Part shown: positions 61,914 to 64,000 of the stretch, piece after piece
Numbering within the stretch: the first letter of the stretch is position 1
Layout: each line of letters starts with the position of its first letter
Source: Takakia lepidozioides
Lineage: Eukaryota; Streptophyta; Takakiopsida; Takakiales; Takakiaceae
NCBI GenBank assembly: GCA_030704615.1
Contig: CM060734.1
Location: forward strand, 31,450,042 to 31,514,041
Length of the DNA stretch: 64,000 nt
Reading direction: 5' to 3'
Position numbers and translations under genes: made by a program
Notes under the pieces: generated by a model
Database searches by the model: none
What the model was told of the DNA's origin: nothing
Seen by the model: the letters and a program-made list of their open reading frames with translations, nothing else

Positions 61914-63401
61914 TCACTCTTGCTCTTGAAGTTTAAGCTTGTGTGTAATCTCCCCCACGAAATGATCCAGGTGGTTTTGAGAAGACCCTCCTGCCGATAC
62001 AGCCTTTCTTGCTCCTTCTCTCAGCTCACATGCTCTAGTTCTCAACTCATGCCCTTCCTCTTCCTCCATCACAAGTCTCAGTACCCTCTCAATCTCGCTC
62101 TTATCAACCAGTCCATCTTCTTCTTTTTCAACCTCCACAGCAGCCCAAGCAGTGTGCACCAGAAAGTCACAGATGGTTGATTGATCAGCCATAAGGGGCC
62201 AAGCGAGCATCGGCTTTCCCAAACAAAGACTCTCTAATGTAGAATTCCAGCCACAGTGAGTCAAGAAGGCCACAGTGGAAGGGTGTGCCAAAATCAACAA
62301 CTGTGGTGCCCAGCCAGATAGAATTATGCCCTGCTTTGCTGTACGCTCTTCAAAACCATCCGGAAGCTGTTTGCGGGGAGGGATGTCTGCCGGTTGATTT
62401 GGGGGTGGTGGTAGCAACCACAAGAAACGCTGCCCGCTGGCCTCCAGCCCCTGAGCCAATTCCGTGACTTGGGAACCCGACAGGTATGCCCTACTGCCGA
62501 AAGAGACATAAAGAACAGATGAGGGCGGCTGCTTGTCTAGAAACTCCAAGCAGCGGATTTCCTCTCCAGTGTTTGCACGGGGAAGAACCTTGAAGGCATT
62601 CTCATCGAAGACCACAGCTGGGAGCAATGGACCCACCCCCAACACTTTGATTTCCGTGGGCAACTCGTCCACCTTGCCACCCTCCAGTTCGTCGAACGTG
62701 TTAATGAGCACCCCTGCACAACCTGGTGGCCCAGTTGGGCTCGGGCCCGCATCTCCTCTACCTCCTCTACCTCGACCCTCTCCTCTACCTCCTCTACCTC
62801 GACCCTCTCCTCTACCTCCTCTACCTCGACCCTCTCCTCTACCTCCGAAACCTCGACCTTCTCCTCTTCCTCTTCTTTCCCCATCGCGACCACCACCCCG
62901 AGGACCTCCTCTTCCCCGATCTCCCCTTCCCCATCCTAGGTCCAAGACACCGCGCCCTCCCACATTACGCCCCCCCCGGCCGCCCCGTGGACCGCTCGAG
63001 AACTGTTCACCCAAAGCAGCTGCACAAGATGTGTAAAAGTTGTACCGTGGAATGCCCAGCTCGCTCGCCACCGTTGAGACGAACGACGAGGAAATCATAA
63101 CATCCACAATGACACAGGCAGGAGGAGAGTCGCTTAGCAGCTGCCGGAAATTCGCTTCCATCTCTTCATTGCCAGCGCGCATATTCATCAGCCCCATGCT
63201 ACCACCCGTGTAGACAACCTTCACCTGCTCTTCCACTCCTTCCTGCACCAGAGATATTGCGCGATTGTAGCTGCTTTCAGCTGAGCAAAACACGGTCACA
63301 GACAGGCCATAGTGCGCTGCCAGCTTGTTCGACAAATGCATTGCAGGTATTGTGTGGCCGTGATCCTGGAATGGTGCCACCACTACATGTGTTGCCGCCA
63401 T
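61914..63401 (-). CDS. Family-1 UDP-glycosyltransferase with an internal Arg-Gly repeat array, 495 residues, single exon
   Basis: Plant UGTs transfer a sugar from UDP-sugar to small molecules in the cytosol. The start chosen is the ATG opening MAATHVVVAPFQDHGHTIPA, typical for the family; an in-frame Met 43 codons upstream has no homology. H16 (of GH) and D100 (VIVDVM) fit the catalytic dyad. The C-terminal domain is intact: SVLYVSFGSRAYLS at about 295-308 and a full 44-residue PSPG box at 364-407 (WAPQ...HCGWNS...DQ, with the final Gln usual for UDP-glucose users). Residues about 137-218 are an Arg/Gly-rich array with three perfect RGEGRGRGG units. This array replaces the ~90-residue segment that normally forms part of the acceptor pocket. 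Whether the enzyme folds is doubtful despite the open frame. A GA/CT microsatellite lies in the leader (63419-63440). Confidence 0.88.
   Translation of the reverse strand: MAATHVVVAPFQDHGHTIPAMHLSNKLAAHYGLSVTVFCSAESSYNRAISLVQEGVEEQVKVVYTGGSMGLMNMRAGNEEMEANFRQLLSDSPPACVIVDVMISSSFVSTVASELGIPRYNFYTSCAAALGEQFSSGPRGGRGGRNVGGRGVLDLGWGRGDRGRGGPRGGGRDGERRGRGEGRGFGGRGEGRGRGGRGEGRGRGGRGEGRGRGGRGDAGPSPTGPPGCAGVLINTFDELEGGKVDELPTEIKVLGVGPLLPAVVFDENAFKVLPRANTGEEIRCLEFLDKQPPSSVLYVSFGSRAYLSGSQVTELAQGLEASGQRFLWLLPPPPNQPADIPPRKQLPDGFEERTAKQGIILSGWAPQLLILAHPSTVAFLTHCGWNSTLESLCLGKPMLAWPLMADQSTICDFLVHTAWAAVEVEKEEDGLVDKSEIERVLRLVMEEEEGHELRTRACELREGARKAVSAGGSSQNHLDHFVGEITHKLKLQEQE
62745..62990. repeat. 27-bp coding minisatellite in the UGT gene
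   Basis: The plus strand repeats a 27-bp unit (CTCCTCTACCTCGACCCT plus CTCCTCTAC) perfectly about three times around 62755-62845, then degenerates into CCTCGACC/CCTCTTCC-type variants to about 62990. On the gene strand it encodes RGEGRGRGG and related RGG units. Confidence 0.9.
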
Positions 63402-64000
63402 CTCCGACACTCGGAGAGATGGAGAGAGAGAGAGAGAGATTGAATACAACAGTCGAGACAGCAATCTCAGCGCAGCTCTTGTTTGATCTAAGCAGCGAAG
63501 CAGCTTGCGATGCACTCCAATTCTGCACACTCTAACTCGCCCACTAACTTAACTCACTCCCTTACTCAGTGCCGCAGTATATGAATGTCGGGAGCCAAAA
63601 GAACACGTCCCGCTACGTGTTGGTGTTCTGTGTCATGCGCATGTCAACATGTCCAGCTGTCCACCGAACTCCACCAGACGATGTCGTATTCATTAGGTGG
63701 TTGCTTCCAAGTGGCAATCCTCGTGATCCTCAAGTATAATTATAATATTTCTCTGACCTGGCATCGGAATCTGCATGTATGACACGACACGTGTTAAGAC
63801 AGAGCCTTTGTTTATTCCCCTCTTATTAACAAAATGACACAAGGGGGCGGCCAGTGGGCTGGGGTAGAAAAAACAGTACTTATCATGGAGCTAATCCTCG
63901 AGAAGGGGGTATTTCCACGGTTTACCTCGGTATCTTCGTATCTTCCTTTAAGAACAAATAAATAAAAGGATTTATTTTTATTTTTTTAAAGGGAAATACC
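63402..64000. other. Upstream region of the UGT gene to the window edge
   Basis: It includes a (GA)n run at 63419-63440 and the presumed UGT promoter on the minus strand. GGTATTTCC at about 63908-63916 and GGAAATACC at 63992-64000 are inverted complements separated by AT-rich sequence, so a small inverted-repeat element may continue past the edge. No gene seen. Confidence 0.4.

Noticed and set aside
62533-63036. 167-codon plus-strand Pro/Leu-rich frame opposite the UGT
   Set aside because: It is the antisense reading of the RGG minisatellite; the minus strand holds a recognisable UGT.
63402-63530. Upstream in-frame Met extending the UGT by 43 residues
   Set aside because: The extension has no family similarity and contains the (GA)n repeat; MAATHVVVAPF matches the normal UGT N-terminus.
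1-64000. CRISPR array, operon-like cluster, prophage or bacterial-type system
   Set aside because: Spliced eukaryotic genes and plant retroelements throughout; no regularly spaced identical repeats with unique spacers.

Overview
This is nuclear DNA of a land plant. Six gene families can be recognised with confidence, all intact where complete: the nuclear-pore scaffold NUP205, an AlaX-type alanyl-tRNA editing hydrolase, FAM91, a P-class PPR protein, ribosomal protein eS25 and a family-1 UDP-glycosyltransferase. A seventh gene, large and lineage-diverged, resembles the PCH1/PCHL phytochrome-associated group only weakly. Many short GT-AG introns, abundant non-LTR retrotransposon debris inside introns, and a piggyBac element (unusual in flowering plants) suggest a seed-free or otherwise non-angiosperm plant. 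The species cannot be named from the sequence.

Layout. 1-16564 (+): the last 31 coding exons (about 1294 residues) of NUP205, entering from the left edge, with LINE fragments of two families in its introns. 16565-22603: repeat-rich intergenic DNA with a cluster of ~170-bp repeats and a degenerate minisatellite. 22604-26619 (+): a nine-exon AlaX gene of 275 residues with a 15-nt microexon and a LINE in intron 3. 26620-31062: intergenic, with a tRNA-like SINE head and a 272-bp hAT-type MITE. 31063-35933 (+): a two-exon gene for a ~1321-residue low-complexity protein. 35934-40147: intergenic, with a second inverted copy of the MITE. 40148-45989 (-): a complete ten-exon FAM91 gene (984 residues). 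45990-48928: intergenic. 48929-50711 (+): a two-exon PPR gene (488 residues). 50712-53468: intergenic. 53469-54948 (-): a four-exon eS25 gene (108 residues) whose first coding exon is only the ATG, with a telo-box promoter. 55142-59213: a piggyBac element with 15-bp perfect terminal inverted repeats and TTAA on both sides; its transposase frame is broken by stops. 59214-60873 (+): a LINE reverse-transcriptase remnant split by a 726-bp solo LTR with a perfect 5-bp target duplication. 61914-63401 (-): a UGT with an intact PSPG box in which an Arg-Gly repeat array replaces the usual acceptor-pocket segment.

The genes are housekeeping genes and do not form a pathway together. The accessory interest lies in the mobile elements. 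Several still show exact boundaries and target-site duplications, including LINE insertions only 30 and 39 bp long. I found no convincing new multi-gene system; the best leads are the micro-insertions, the near-intact plant piggyBac, the RGG-carrying UGT and the FAPF-motif protein. Exon boundaries were placed by hand from splice consensus, reading frame and remembered family sequence. Frames close throughout NUP205, AlaX, FAM91, PPR and eS25, but single-base errors in coordinates are possible.
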